From Actinomycetes bacterium (GTDB taxonomy: Bacteria > Actinomycetota > Actinomycetes > Actinomycetales > Cellulomonadaceae), in NCBI GenBank assembly GCA_021793115.1, contig JAJYTJ010000023.1, positions 1-36,496 of the forward strand: a DNA stretch of 36,496 bases, given 5' to 3'. The notes under the pieces are model-generated. The model was not told the DNA's origin. It ran no database searches and was given only the letters and a program-made list of their open reading frames with translations. The position numbers and the translations under genes were made by a program. Of this stretch, positions 9,577 to 17,422 are shown in pieces (the stretch's first letter is position 1; each line of letters opens with the position of its first letter).

Positions 9577-9714
9577 CGCGGCCTCTCCGGCGCGGTCCTC
9601 ACCACGCCGCCGCTTCGCCACGGGCGTCGCCGCCCCGCTGTCCCGGCGCCGTCGTCGTCATGCCGCCGCTCCGGCATGGTCGTGGTCACGCCGCTGCTCC
9701 GCCACCGTCACTTC
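9575..9714. repeat. Degenerate 28-bp tandem repeat, about five units
   Basis: Units start at 9575, 9603, 9631, 9659 and 9687. The core resembles CACGCCGCCGCTCCGGCAC. By my count units 9603 and 9659 agree at 21 of 28 positions, 9603 and 9687 at 20 of 28, and the first unit matches the consensus at about 20 of 28; the 9631 unit is the weakest. The 9659 unit contains a clean hairpin: CATGCCG (9659-9665), six-base loop, CGGCATG (9672-9678). The array fills about half of the DUF2469-yraN spacer, and I see no gene in that spacer (9577-9879). Frames open across it look like GC-rich shadows. Confidence 0.5.
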
Positions 9715-9879
9715 CGCAGGGCCGCGCCGGTGGTGGCGACTCAGGTCGCACGGACCAGGCCGTGGCGTCGATGTGAGCCGACCACAGCCCGGTGACGCCC
9801 GACGACTGCCCGCCCTGTCCGGCACCGGTCACGCCAGCGGCGGGCGTGCTCGGGCACCGTGGCCCCGGAGGTGGTCGCG

Positions 9880-10236
9880 GTGCTGGCCAAGGATGCCGTC
9901 GGGCGGTACGGGGAAGACGTCGCGGCGCGACACGTGCAGGGGCTCGGCTGGACCGTGCTCGACCGCAACTGGCGGTGCCCGGACGGGGAGATCGACCTCG
10001 TCGCGCTCGACGGCGCGGAGCTCGTCGTGCTCGAGGTCAAGACCCGCCGGTCGGACCGGTTCGGTCACCCGTCGCTGGCGGTGACGCCGGTCAAGCTGGC
10101 CCGCCTGCGGAGGCTGACCGCGCGGTGGCTCGCCTGCCACGACGTGCACCCCGCCGCACTGCGCATCGACGTCGTCGCGATCGTCGTGCCGGGGCAGGGA
10201 GCGCCGGTCGTCGAGCACTTCGCCGGGGTGGTGTGA
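9880..10236 (+). CDS. yraN: YraN family protein (UPF0102), putative nuclease fold
   Basis: YraN proteins have a Holliday-junction-resolvase-like nuclease fold; their exact function is unsettled. This one shows AKDAVGRYGEDVAARHVQGLGWTVLDRNWRC, then the nuclease-like GEIDLVALD...VVLEVKTR with the conserved D, E-x-K and the basic KTRRSDRFG. I chose GTG at 9880 (118 residues) because GGAGG at 9867-9871 is 8 nt upstream and the protein then begins VLAKDAVGRYGE, as in relatives; GTG at 9859 would add 7 residues. comM follows after 1 nt. The yraN-comM-dprA run is a frequent cluster linked to DNA uptake and processing. Confidence 0.92.
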   Translation: MLAKDAVGRYGEDVAARHVQGLGWTVLDRNWRCPDGEIDLVALDGAELVVLEVKTRRSDRFGHPSLAVTPVKLARLRRLTARWLACHDVHPAALRIDVVAIVVPGQGAPVVEHFAGVV

Positions 10237-10237
10237 C

Positions 10238-11758
10238 GTGCACCTGGGACGCACCCGCGCCGTGTGCCTCGTCGGCCTGTCGGGGCACGTGGTCGACGTC
10301 GAGGCGCACCTGGCCCCGTCGCTGCCGGCGTTCAGCCTGGTGGGGCTGCCCGACACCGCGCTGGCCGAGGCGCGTGACCGGGTTCGTGCCGCGGTCACCT
10401 CGAGCGGCTTGGCGTGGCCCAACCGGCGCATCACCGTCAACCTGTCGCCCGCCGCGCTGCCGAAGGCGGGTTCAGCCTTCGACGTCGCGATCGCGGTCGC
10501 CGTCCTCGCCGGGGCCGGGCTCGTCGACCCGGGACCGGCCGCCGCGGCGGTGCACCTCGGCGAGCTCGGGCTGGACGGCCGGCTGCGGCCGGTCCGGGGA
10601 GTGCTGCCTGCCGTCGCCGCCGCCGTCGCGGCGGGCCTGCCGCGGGTCGTCGTCCCTGCCGGCAACGTGCCGGAGGCGCGCCTCGTGCCGGGCGCGGACG
10701 TCGTGGGTGCGCAGTGCCTGGCCGAGATCGCGGCGTGGTACGGAGCGCAGGTGGACGTGCCGGACGGCGAGCCGGTCGCTGCCCTGCGACCACCGGCTCC
10801 CGTCGTCGACGTGCCGGACCTCGCCGACGTCATCGGGCAGGAGGCTGCCCGCCGGTGCCTCGAGGTCGCCGCGGCCGGGGGCCACCACCTGCTGATGGTG
10901 GGCCCGCCGGGGGTCGGCAAGACGATGCTGGCCGCCAGGCTGCCGGGCCTGCTGCCCGACCTCGACGAGGCGGCCGCGGTGGAGGTGACCGCGGTGCACT
11001 CTCTGGCCGGGGTCTTCGATCCTGCCGGCGGGCTCATCCGGCGGCCGCCGTTCGAGAACCCGCACCACACCGCGACGCCCGCTGCCGTGGTGGGGGGTGG
11101 GTCCGGGATGCCGCGCCCGGGCGCGGCATCGCGCGCGCACCGCGGCGTGCTGTTCCTGGACGAGGCGCCCGAGTTCGGCGTGGCCGTGCTGCAGACGTTG
11201 CGGCAGCCGCTCGAGCACGGCGAGGTGGTGCTGCACCGGTCAGCCGGGATCGCGCGCTACCCGGCCCGCTTCCAGCTCGTGCTGGCGGCCAACCCGTGTC
11301 CGTGCGGCAATGCCGTCGGCAAGGGACTGACCTGCACGTGCACGCCCCATCAGCGGCGACGCTACTTCGGCAAGCTCTCGGGGCCGCTGCTCGACCGTGT
11401 CGACCTGCAGGTCGACGTCGCGCCCGCGCGATCGAGCGACCGAGCGGGGGAGTCGACCGCCGTCGTGGGCGCCCGGGTGCGGGCGGCGCGGGCGGCCGCG
11501 GCCGATCGGCTGGCGGGCACCGGATGGGGCACCAACGCGGACGTGCCGGGCGGCTGGCTGCGGACCCGGCTCGGCCCCGACCGCCGACTGGTGCGCGAGC
11601 TCGACCACGCGGTCGATCGCGGCACGCTGTCGCTGCGCGGGGTCGACCGGGTGCTCCGCGTGGCATGGACGCTCGCCGACCTGAACGGGCGTGAGGCCCC
11701 GTGCTTCGACGACGTCGGGACGGCGCTCAACCTCCGGACGCGGGGGCACGGCGCATGA
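10238..11758 (+). CDS. comM: YifB/ComM family Mg-chelatase-like AAA+ ATPase
   Basis: ComM is a hexameric AAA+ helicase that promotes branch migration during natural transformation in Vibrio; in Actinobacteria the family is widespread but its role is little tested. The 506-residue protein has the N-terminal Lon-protease-like ChlI domain (about 1-180, with NRRITVNLSPAALPKAG), then the ATPase: Walker A GPPGVGKT at 222-229, Walker B GVLFLDEAPEF, the cysteine cluster NPCPCGN...CTCTP, and the C-terminal chelatase domain with DRVDLQVDV. GTG at 10238 follows the yraN stop by 1 nt and its stop overlaps dprA (ATGA). Confidence 0.95.
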   Translation: MHLGRTRAVCLVGLSGHVVDVEAHLAPSLPAFSLVGLPDTALAEARDRVRAAVTSSGLAWPNRRITVNLSPAALPKAGSAFDVAIAVAVLAGAGLVDPGPAAAAVHLGELGLDGRLRPVRGVLPAVAAAVAAGLPRVVVPAGNVPEARLVPGADVVGAQCLAEIAAWYGAQVDVPDGEPVAALRPPAPVVDVPDLADVIGQEAARRCLEVAAAGGHHLLMVGPPGVGKTMLAARLPGLLPDLDEAAAVEVTAVHSLAGVFDPAGGLIRRPPFENPHHTATPAAVVGGGSGMPRPGAASRAHRGVLFLDEAPEFGVAVLQTLRQPLEHGEVVLHRSAGIARYPARFQLVLAANPCPCGNAVGKGLTCTCTPHQRRRYFGKLSGPLLDRVDLQVDVAPARSSDRAGESTAVVGARVRAARAAAADRLAGTGWGTNADVPGGWLRTRLGPDRRLVRELDHAVDRGTLSLRGVDRVLRVAWTLADLNGREAPCFDDVGTALNLRTRGHGA

Positions 11759-13038
11759 CGGCCGACGACGAGGAGCGTCGCGCCCGGGCCGTGTGGTCCG
11801 CGACGGTGGAGCCGGGCGACCAGGCCGCCGGCGCGCTCGTCCATGCGCTCGGTGCCGCACCGGCCGGCGCGTGGGTCGGTGCGGCGTCGCGCGGCGCGCC
11901 GGACTGGACGGTTCTGCCCGGGCTGTCCGGGACGAGCCGGATGCGGCTGCTCGAGGCGGCCCGGCGATGGGTGGCACGCGCCGCCGCCGCCCCGGTGGGG
12001 GATCTGCTGGCGGCCCTGGACCTGGCGTGCGGTGCGCTCGTCGTGCCGGGTGACGACGACTGGCCCACCGGCATGGACGACCTGGGTGATGCCGCGCCGT
12101 TCGCGCTCTGGATCCGGGGCGCGCTGCCCGTCGGGCGGCCTGGCGTGGCGGTCGTCGGCTCGCGTGCGAGCACCAGCTACGGCGACCGGGTTGCGTTCGA
12201 CCTCGCGCACGGCCTGGTCGGACGCGGTGCGGCCGTGGTGTCCGGCGGCGCCTACGGGATCGACGCGGCGGCGCACCGGGGCGCGATCGCCGGGGACGGC
12301 CCGACGGTCGTCGTGCTGGCGGGCGGCGTCGACCGGGGTTATCCCGCCGGCAACGCGCGGCTCTTCGAGGAGGCGGTCGGGGCGGGCGGTGCGGTCGTCT
12401 CCGAGATGCCCCCGGGCGCGCTGCCGACGAAGTCGCGCTTCCTGCAGCGCAACCGGCTCATCGCCGCCCTGACACGGGCGACCGTGGTGGTCGAGGCGGC
12501 ATGGCGCTCGGGCGCACTGTCGACCGCCCACCACGCCGCGGACCTCATGCGGCCGGTCGGCGCCGTCCCCGGGCCGGTGACGTCGGTGGCCTCGGCCGGA
12601 TGCCATCGGCTGCTGCGCGAGGGCGCGGCGGTGTGCGTCACGGACGTCGACGAGGTGGTCGAGCTGCTCCCGGGCGGCCGAGCGGCGTCACGGGGCGTGG
12701 TCGTCGCCGACGGTGGGCGCGGCTCGGTCGGGGACGATCGGCGGGACGCGGGCGGCGAGGGCCGTCCCGGTCCGCTCGCCGTCGGCGGCCCCGGCACGGC
12801 CGTCGACGGCCGCGAGGGTCTGGTCGCGGCGGCCGACGCGCCCTGGCTCGACCCGTCGTGCCTGCGGGTGCACGACGCGCTGAGCCTGCGTGCCGGGACG
12901 TCCGTGGACGTGCTCGCACGTCGCGCGGATCTCGACACGGACCGGGTACGCAGCGCCCTCGGGCTTCTCGAGATGGCCGGGCTGGCGGTCCGCAGGGACG
13001 ACGGCTGGCGCGCGGCGCGATCGTCGGGCGCCCGCTGA
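11755..13038 (+). CDS. dprA: DNA-processing protein DprA
   Basis: DprA loads RecA on incoming single-stranded DNA. The 427-residue protein has an N-terminal helical region (1-100), the Rossmann-like SMF domain with VAVVGSRASTSYGDRVA, VVSGGAYGIDAAAHRGA, VVVLAGGVDRGYP and FLQRNRLIAALTRATVVVEA, and a C-terminal winged-helix (DML1-like) domain, SCLRVHDALSLRAGTSVDVL to the end. A Gly/Asp/Arg-rich linker (about 325-365) joins the two. ATG at 11755 overlaps the comM stop (ATGA). With yraN and comM it forms a tightly packed DNA-processing set; whether the host is transformable cannot be told from this. Confidence 0.95.
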   Translation: MTADDEERRARAVWSATVEPGDQAAGALVHALGAAPAGAWVGAASRGAPDWTVLPGLSGTSRMRLLEAARRWVARAAAAPVGDLLAALDLACGALVVPGDDDWPTGMDDLGDAAPFALWIRGALPVGRPGVAVVGSRASTSYGDRVAFDLAHGLVGRGAAVVSGGAYGIDAAAHRGAIAGDGPTVVVLAGGVDRGYPAGNARLFEEAVGAGGAVVSEMPPGALPTKSRFLQRNRLIAALTRATVVVEAAWRSGALSTAHHAADLMRPVGAVPGPVTSVASAGCHRLLREGAAVCVTDVDEVVELLPGGRAASRGVVVADGGRGSVGDDRRDAGGEGRPGPLAVGGPGTAVDGREGLVAAADAPWLDPSCLRVHDALSLRAGTSVDVLARRADLDTDRVRSALGLLEMAGLAVRRDDGWRAARSSGAR

Positions 13039-13332
13039 GCTCCGCCTGCCGGGCGGCTCCACGCGTCAGGCGCGCCGCGGCGGCCATCCGGGTGACGGCC
13101 TCACCACAGCCCCGTTCGCACCCCACCGATCGGTCTATCGCGACACGCCTGCCGGTCGCCTACCCGGTCGACGGCGAGCCTTCCTGAATACTCCAGGTGG
13201 GTGAAATGTGGATAGCGTCGCCGCTTTTTGGTTCCCCAAAGCGGACATTACCGGCGCATTCGCCCACGCCGTGGCCTTTTCGTTGCCTTCGGCCCCTTGA
13301 TCTGCGCGGGTGCACCCGACACGGTAGGGCCT
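13039..13332. other. dprA-xerC spacer with a relatively AT-rich block and hairpin
   Basis: The spacer has no convincing gene. Bases 13185-13300 are about 58% GC by my count, clearly lower than the surrounding genes. The block holds an imperfect hairpin at 13221-13244: CCGCTTT pairs with AAAGCGG and an inner GG pairs with CC after a two-base bulge. It could end dprA transcription or be part of a regulatory region; there is no U-tract after it. Confidence 0.4.
13297..13325 (+). promoter_or_regulatory. xerC promoter, likely leaderless
   Basis: TTGATC at 13297-13302 and CACGGT at 13320-13325 are 17 nt apart, and CACGGT ends 7 nt before the GTG at 13333. Spacing is ideal for a -35/-10 pair with transcription starting at or next to the start codon. 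The -10 resembles the CACAAT/CACGAT hexamers at other genes in the window. Confidence 0.5.
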
Positions 13333-14295
13333 GTGCAGGTGACGGGGACGGTGCAGACGCCGGGGAGCGCGGTTTCGCTCACCGCCGTCGACGCCGTCGA
13401 CGCCGTCGTGCACGTCGACTTCGCCGCGCATCTGCGTTCGCAGCGGGGGCTGTCCGAGCACACGGTGCGCGCCTATCTCAGCGATCTCGACGACCTCGCG
13501 GGCTTCGCGGCGCGGCGTGGCCGCACCTCGCTGGCGGCGGTCGACCTGGGCGTGCTCCGGGCATGGTTGGCGTCGATGGCCGAACGCCGGCTCTCGCGGG
13601 CGACCATGGCCCGGCGCGCCGCCGCAGCCCGGACGTTCTTCGGGTGGGCGCTGCACACCGGGCGCGTCGGCCAGGACCCGACCACCCGGCTGGGGACCGC
13701 GAAGACCGCGACCCGCCTGCCGTCGGTGCTCAAGCAGGACGAGGTCGCCACGCTGCTCGACACCGCGGGCGCCGACGCGGAGGGCCGGGACCCCGTCGCG
13801 GTGCGCGACTGGGCGGCCGCCGAGCTGCTCTACGCCTCGGGGCTGCGGGTGGGCGAGCTGTGCGGCGCCGACGTCACGGACGTCGACCTGTCCACGCGTT
13901 CGCTGCGGGTGGTGGGCAAGGGTGACAAGGAGCGGGTCGTGCCGTTCGGCAGGCCTGCTGCGGATGCCCTGACGGTGTGGCTGACGCAGGCGCGGCCCCG
14001 GCTGGCCGGTCCGGCCTCCGGAGGCGCCCTGTTCCTGGGCGCCCGGGGCGGTCGTGTGGACCAGCGGCGGATGCGGGATGCGGTCCACGCGATGGCCCGC
14101 CGTGCCGGGGTCGACGACGTCGCCCCGCACGCCCTGCGGCACACCGCCGCGACGCACCTGCTGGAGCGGGGCTCGGACCTGCGCAGCGTCCAGGAGATCC
14201 TCGGCCACGCCAGCCTCGGCACCACCCAGCGGTACACCCACGTCTCGGCCGAGCGGTTGCGCTCGTCCTACCTGCTCGCCCACCCACGCGCATGA
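13333..14295 (+). CDS. xerC: Tyrosine recombinase XerC
   Basis: XerC with XerD resolves chromosome dimers at dif. From GTG 13333 the protein has 320 residues. The SAM-like DNA-binding domain is seen in FAAHLRSQRGLSEHTVRAYL, and the catalytic domain has the full set: R172 in ASGLRVGEL, K196 in VVGKGDKE, H266 and R269 in HALRHTAATHL, H292 in LGHASLG and nucleophile Y301 in QRYTHVS. An in-frame upstream start at 13228 would read through the AT-rich block and the promoter, so I prefer 13333; GTG 13339 is also possible. The location next to dprA and a sigma factor is usual for the chromosomal XerC, and nothing suggests an integrase of a mobile element. Confidence 0.94.
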   Translation: MQVTGTVQTPGSAVSLTAVDAVDAVVHVDFAAHLRSQRGLSEHTVRAYLSDLDDLAGFAARRGRTSLAAVDLGVLRAWLASMAERRLSRATMARRAAAARTFFGWALHTGRVGQDPTTRLGTAKTATRLPSVLKQDEVATLLDTAGADAEGRDPVAVRDWAAAELLYASGLRVGELCGADVTDVDLSTRSLRVVGKGDKERVVPFGRPAADALTVWLTQARPRLAGPASGGALFLGARGGRVDQRRMRDAVHAMARRAGVDDVAPHALRHTAATHLLERGSDLRSVQEILGHASLGTTQRYTHVSAERLRSSYLLAHPRA

Positions 14296-14315
14296 GCGCC
14301 CGAACGGAGTTCCCG

Positions 14316-15218
14316 ATGAGCACCGACGCCGACACCGTCGTCCCGCCCGTGCACCTGCCGGTCGGCCGGACGGCGCCGACCGCACCGCGCGGCGTCATCC
14401 CGCGACCGCGTCGGTACCAGCAGCCCGCCGACTACGTGCCGCCGGCCCTGGCGGGCGACGACGTGGTCGACGCCTACTGGGCGGACCTGAAGTCGACGGG
14501 CGACGAGGCTGCGCGCGAATGGCTGATCATGCACTACGCGCCGCTCGTCTCGGCGGTGGCCGGCCGCGTCGGGCTGCGACTGCCGAGCATGGTCGAGCAC
14601 GCCGACCTGGTGTCGTGCGGCATGTTCGGCCTCATCGACGCGATCGAGAAGTACGAGCCCGGCCGCGCGGTGCGGTTCGAGTCGTATGCGTCGAGCCGGA
14701 TCCGGGGCGCGATCATCGACGAGCTGCGCGCCATGGACTGGGTGCCGCGCTCGGTGCGCACCAAGGCACGTGCCATCGACCGTGCCTTCGGCGAGCTCGA
14801 GGCCACGCTGCACCGCACGCCGACCGACACCGAGATCGCCGACCGGCTCGACGTGTCGATGGACGAGCTGCGCACCGCGTTCACGCAGCTGTCGACCGTC
14901 AACATCGTCGCGCTCGACGAGATGCTCGGCGGCGACGACCGGCCCGGTGCGATCAGCCTCGGCGACACGCTCGGCGACGACCGTGTCGAGGACCCCGCGA
15001 TGTCGGTCCAGGCCCACGAGACCACGTACCTGCTGGCCCGCGCGATCGAGCAGCTGTCCGAGCGCGAGCGGATGGTCGTCGTCCTGTACTACTACGAGGG
15101 CATGACGCTGGCGCAGATCGGCCGGGCCCTCGGGGTCACCGAGTCGCGGATCTCCCAGATGCACACCGCCGCCATGCAGCGGCTGCGGACGCGGCTGGCC
15201 GACGCCGAGCGCGCTTGA
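14316..15218 (+). CDS. whiG: FliA/WhiG-family RNA polymerase sigma factor
   Basis: A 300-residue group-3 sigma factor. Region 2 is VSCGMFGLIDAIEKYEPG and RFESYASSRIRGAIIDEL, followed by the MDWVPRSVRTKAR signature of the FliA/WhiG branch; region 3 spans about 160-205, and region 4 is LSERERMVVVLYYYEGMTLAQIGRALGVTESRISQMH. In Streptomyces the orthologue WhiG starts sporulation; in motile Actinobacteria the same position holds FliA for flagellar genes. Which role applies here cannot be decided from this window. ATG at 14316 has CGGAG 6 nt upstream; an ATG at 14292 overlaps the xerC stop (ATGA) and would add eight residues. The gene converges on the M23 peptidase gene with 2 nt between them. Confidence 0.93.
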   Translation: MSTDADTVVPPVHLPVGRTAPTAPRGVIPRPRRYQQPADYVPPALAGDDVVDAYWADLKSTGDEAAREWLIMHYAPLVSAVAGRVGLRLPSMVEHADLVSCGMFGLIDAIEKYEPGRAVRFESYASSRIRGAIIDELRAMDWVPRSVRTKARAIDRAFGELEATLHRTPTDTEIADRLDVSMDELRTAFTQLSTVNIVALDEMLGGDDRPGAISLGDTLGDDRVEDPAMSVQAHETTYLLARAIEQLSERERMVVVLYYYEGMTLAQIGRALGVTESRISQMHTAAMQRLRTRLADAERA

Positions 15219-15220
15219 GC

Positions 15221-15814
15221 TCAGTCGCCCTCGGGCAGCAGCACCACCGGACCGCCGCCCGGCAGCAGCGTGAGCGGGTCGACGTAGTCCAGGCCCTGAC
15301 GCACGCCCCAGTGCAGGCACGCGTCCGCGCAGTGCCAACCCCGTCCGGACAGCGTCCCGACGGCCTCGCCGGCTGCGACCCGCTGCCCGACGACGACGGA
15401 CGGGGTGACCGGTTCCAGGCTGCTGCGCCGGCCGTCCGCGTGCACCACCGTGACGACGCCGCGGTCCACGACCGTGCCGGCGACCGCGACCGTGCCGGCC
15501 GCGGGAGCCAGGACGGCGACGCCCGGCTCCGTCGCCAGGTCCAGGCCGCGGTGGCCGGCGGCCCAGCGCTGGGGTGGTGCCGCGAACGCCCGTAGCACGC
15601 GCACCGGGAACGGTGTCGGGGTGCGGTAGCGCACGACGACGGGGACGGTGGCGTCGGCCGCGACGGCCGCCGGCGTGGCCACCGCCGCGCCGGCGGCCAC
15701 CAGCAGCCCGAGCGTCACGGTCAACCAGGCGCACAGCGTCCGTCGTCGTGGCGTCCCGACCGGGCGACGGGGCTGCGGGGGGCTCGGCGACGGGGGCGAG
15801 GGTCTGGCGGCCAT
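15221..15814 (-). CDS. Secreted M23 (LytM-like) peptidase
   Basis: A 197-residue protein with a twin of Pro-rich and Arg-rich residues (1-26), a membrane or signal segment (about 28-50, [19 protein letters not shown]) and an M23 domain. The zinc ligands are H88 and D92 in HRGLD and H168 in CLHWG. The first His of the usual HxH pair, thought to aid catalysis, is replaced by Cys (C166). Similar proteins with CLHWG sit ahead of rpsB in many Actinobacteria. It would act outside the membrane on peptidoglycan, or, if inactive, as a regulator of other hydrolases. The start codon at 15814 gives the only frame with a signal segment; longer antisense frames into rpsB are shadows. Confidence 0.88.
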   Translation of the reverse strand: MAARPSPPSPSPPQPRRPVGTPRRRTLCAWLTVTLGLLVAAGAAVATPAAVAADATVPVVVRYRTPTPFPVRVLRAFAAPPQRWAAGHRGLDLATEPGVAVLAPAAGTVAVAGTVVDRGVVTVVHADGRRSSLEPVTPSVVVGQRVAAGEAVGTLSGRGWHCADACLHWGVRQGLDYVDPLTLLPGGGPVVLLPEGD

Positions 15815-16132
15815 GATCGGAGCGTCGCGCCGGTGCTCCGACCGCCGCGCGACCGGGCTCGCGGCCGTGGATCGCCGGGTGGGGCTGCCGGGCTGTGGTC
15901 GACTCGGGGTGACCGTCGCCGTCGAGCCCACGGCTGCAGCGACCGCGGCTCCGGCGACCCGCCGCCCCACGCACGGCCGCCGTCGGTGCGCACGCACGGT
16001 GGTGACCGTCGCGCCCCACCACCGGTCGCTGTCGGGACTCGGCCGCGTGGCCGCCGTCGGCCCCGACGGACGGTCGCCGTGCGTCCCACCACCGGGGCGC
16101 CTCGCCGCCGTCGGTGCTGGGCCGTCATCCGG

Positions 16133-16138
16133 TACAGT
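16133..16138 (+). promoter_or_regulatory. rpsB promoter -10 element
   Basis: TACAGT in the string CCGGTACAGTGTGCG fits an actinobacterial -10. It is the best such motif in the 567-bp spacer and would start a leader of about 240 nt. No clear -35 is seen. Confidence 0.5.
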
Positions 16139-16146
16139 GTGCGAAC

Positions 16147-16164
16147 GACCGGTGAGAGCCGGTC
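16147..16164 (+). promoter_or_regulatory. Hairpin at the 5' end of the rpsB leader
   Basis: GACCGG (16147-16152) and CCGGTC (16159-16164) enclose the loop TGAGAG. It starts within about 3 nt of the predicted transcription start, so it would cap the leader RNA. It could protect the transcript or belong to an S2-responsive structure; no direct evidence for either. Confidence 0.4.
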
Positions 16165-16381
16165 GACTTCGCGCGTCATCTCCCGCCCCGCCCGCGTCCG
16201 CGCGGCCGGAGACGGGGCCGTCGTCCGCAGCGGTCCGGGTCCTCCCGGCGCGGACACCGGCTGGCGCCAGGGGAACCGGCCGTCCGGCCGGCTCCGACAA
16301 CCGAGCCGCGGGCCCGTCCACGACGGGACCGCACGAGTGTGCGTGCCCGGCTTCGCCCGGACCGCGCCGGAAGGACGTGCC

Positions 16382-17368
16382 ATGGCCGTCGTGACCATGC
16401 GCCAGCTGCTGGAGAGCGGTGTCCACTTCGGGCACCAGACCCGTCGCTGGAACCCCAAGATGAAGCGCTTCATCTTCACCGAGCGCAACGGCATCTACAT
16501 CGTCGACCTGCAGCAGTCGCTCACCTACATCGACCGCGCGTACGAGTTCGTCTCCGAGACGGTCGCGCACGGCGGGACGGTGCTCTTCGTCGGGACGAAG
16601 AAGCAGGCGCAGGAGCCGGTGGCCGACCAGGCCGCGCGGGTCGGGATGCCCTACGTCAACCAGCGCTGGCTGGGCGGCATGCTCACCAACTTCTCCACGG
16701 TGCACAAGCGGCTGCAGCGGCTCAAGGAGCTGGAGCAGATCGACTTCGACGACGTCGCGGCCTCGGGCCTGACGAAGAAGGAGCTGCTGGTGCTGCGCCG
16801 CGAGAAGGACAAGCTCGCGCGCACGGTAGGCGGTATCCGGGACATGGCCAAGGTGCCGTCCGCGGTGTGGATCGTCGACACCAACAAGGAGCACCTGGCG
16901 GTCGACGAGGCGCGCAAGCTGGGCATCCCGGTGGTCGCGATCCTCGACACCAACTGCGACCCCGACCAGGTCGACTACCCGATCCCGGGCAACGACGACG
17001 CGATCCGCGCGGTTCAGCTGCTCACCCGCGTGGTGGCCGACGCCGTGGCCGACGGCCTGCTCAAGCGGCACTCGGGCGCGAGCGCCGCGGCCGAGGGCGC
17101 CGTCACCGGCGAGGCGGAGCCGCTCGCCGAGTGGGAGCGCGAGCTGCTCGCGGGTGCCGACGCGGACGCGGCTGCCGCAGCCGCCGGCGCGACCGAGGCG
17201 ACCGGCACCGAGGTCGCGGAGACCGTGGCCGTCGACGCCGAGGACGGCGACACCGAGGTCGAGGCGGCGGACGCGCTGGTCGTGGAGTCGGTCGACGCGG
17301 TCGTCGAGCCGGTCGCGGACGCGGTCGCGGAGGCGATCTCCGACGAGGCCGACGACACCGACCGCTGA
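16382..17368 (+). CDS. rpsB: 30S ribosomal protein uS2
   Basis: uS2 joins the 30S subunit late and is needed for uS1 binding in many bacteria. The 328-residue protein starts [26 protein letters not shown] and contains [10 protein letters not shown], the coiled-coil insert with [24 protein letters not shown] and [19 protein letters not shown]. The family core ends near 245; the last 80 residues are an acidic Ala/Glu/Val/Asp-rich tail, longer than usual. ATG at 16382 has GGAAGGA (16369-16375) 6 nt upstream. tsf follows after 54 nt, the standard rpsB-tsf operon. Confidence 0.97.
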   Translation: MAVVTMRQLLESGVHFGHQTRRWNPKMKRFIFTERNGIYIVDLQQSLTYIDRAYEFVSETVAHGGTVLFVGTKKQAQEPVADQAARVGMPYVNQRWLGGMLTNFSTVHKRLQRLKELEQIDFDDVAASGLTKKELLVLRREKDKLARTVGGIRDMAKVPSAVWIVDTNKEHLAVDEARKLGIPVVAILDTNCDPDQVDYPIPGNDDAIRAVQLLTRVVADAVADGLLKRHSGASAAAEGAVTGEAEPLAEWERELLAGADADAAAAAAGATEATGTEVAETVAVDAEDGDTEVEAADALVVESVDAVVEPVADAVAEAISDEADDTDR

Positions 17369-17422
17369 CGGCGTCGATCGCGTCGATCACTGACAGACCA
17401 GACGAAGGACGGGACAGGACTG

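Larger units (their letters stand above)
15815..16381. other. 567-bp spacer: rpsB leader and upstream region, no gene seen
   Basis: The spacer separates the minus-strand M23 gene from rpsB. Frames open across it are Arg/Pro/Gly-rich shadows. Two imperfect copies of a roughly 50-bp segment are present at 15975-16025 and 16049-16095: each begins GGCCGCCGTCGG and ends CCCACCACCGG. A third GCCGCCGTCGG start occurs at 16103. The rpsB promoter and a hairpin lie at 16133-16164, leaving a leader of about 240 nt. Confidence 0.45.

Noticed and set aside
9444..9776. Plus-strand frame spanning the DUF2469-yraN gap as a small gene
   Set aside because: It begins inside DUF2469 in another frame, is Arg/Pro/Ala-rich, and runs through the 28-bp repeat; no conserved motif or ribosome-binding site.
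13039..13180. A tRNA gene around CCCCGTTCGCACCCC
   Set aside because: The T-loop resemblance is partial, and no matching acceptor stem, D-arm or anticodon arm is present.
13203..13228. FliA/WhiG-type promoter (GAAA...GCCGCTTT) in front of xerC
   Set aside because: The -35 would be GAAA instead of TAAA, the spacer is 13 instead of 14-15, and GCCGCTTT deviates from GCCGATAA at several bases.
13185..13300. A dif site next to xerC
   Set aside because: The AT-richer block has no 28-bp pair of XerC/XerD arms; the only dyad is a GC-anchored hairpin.
13333..14295. XerC as an integrase of an integrated element
   Set aside because: Length, motifs and neighbours (dprA, sigma factor, rpsB) are those of the housekeeping XerC; no attachment-site repeats or phage genes are nearby.
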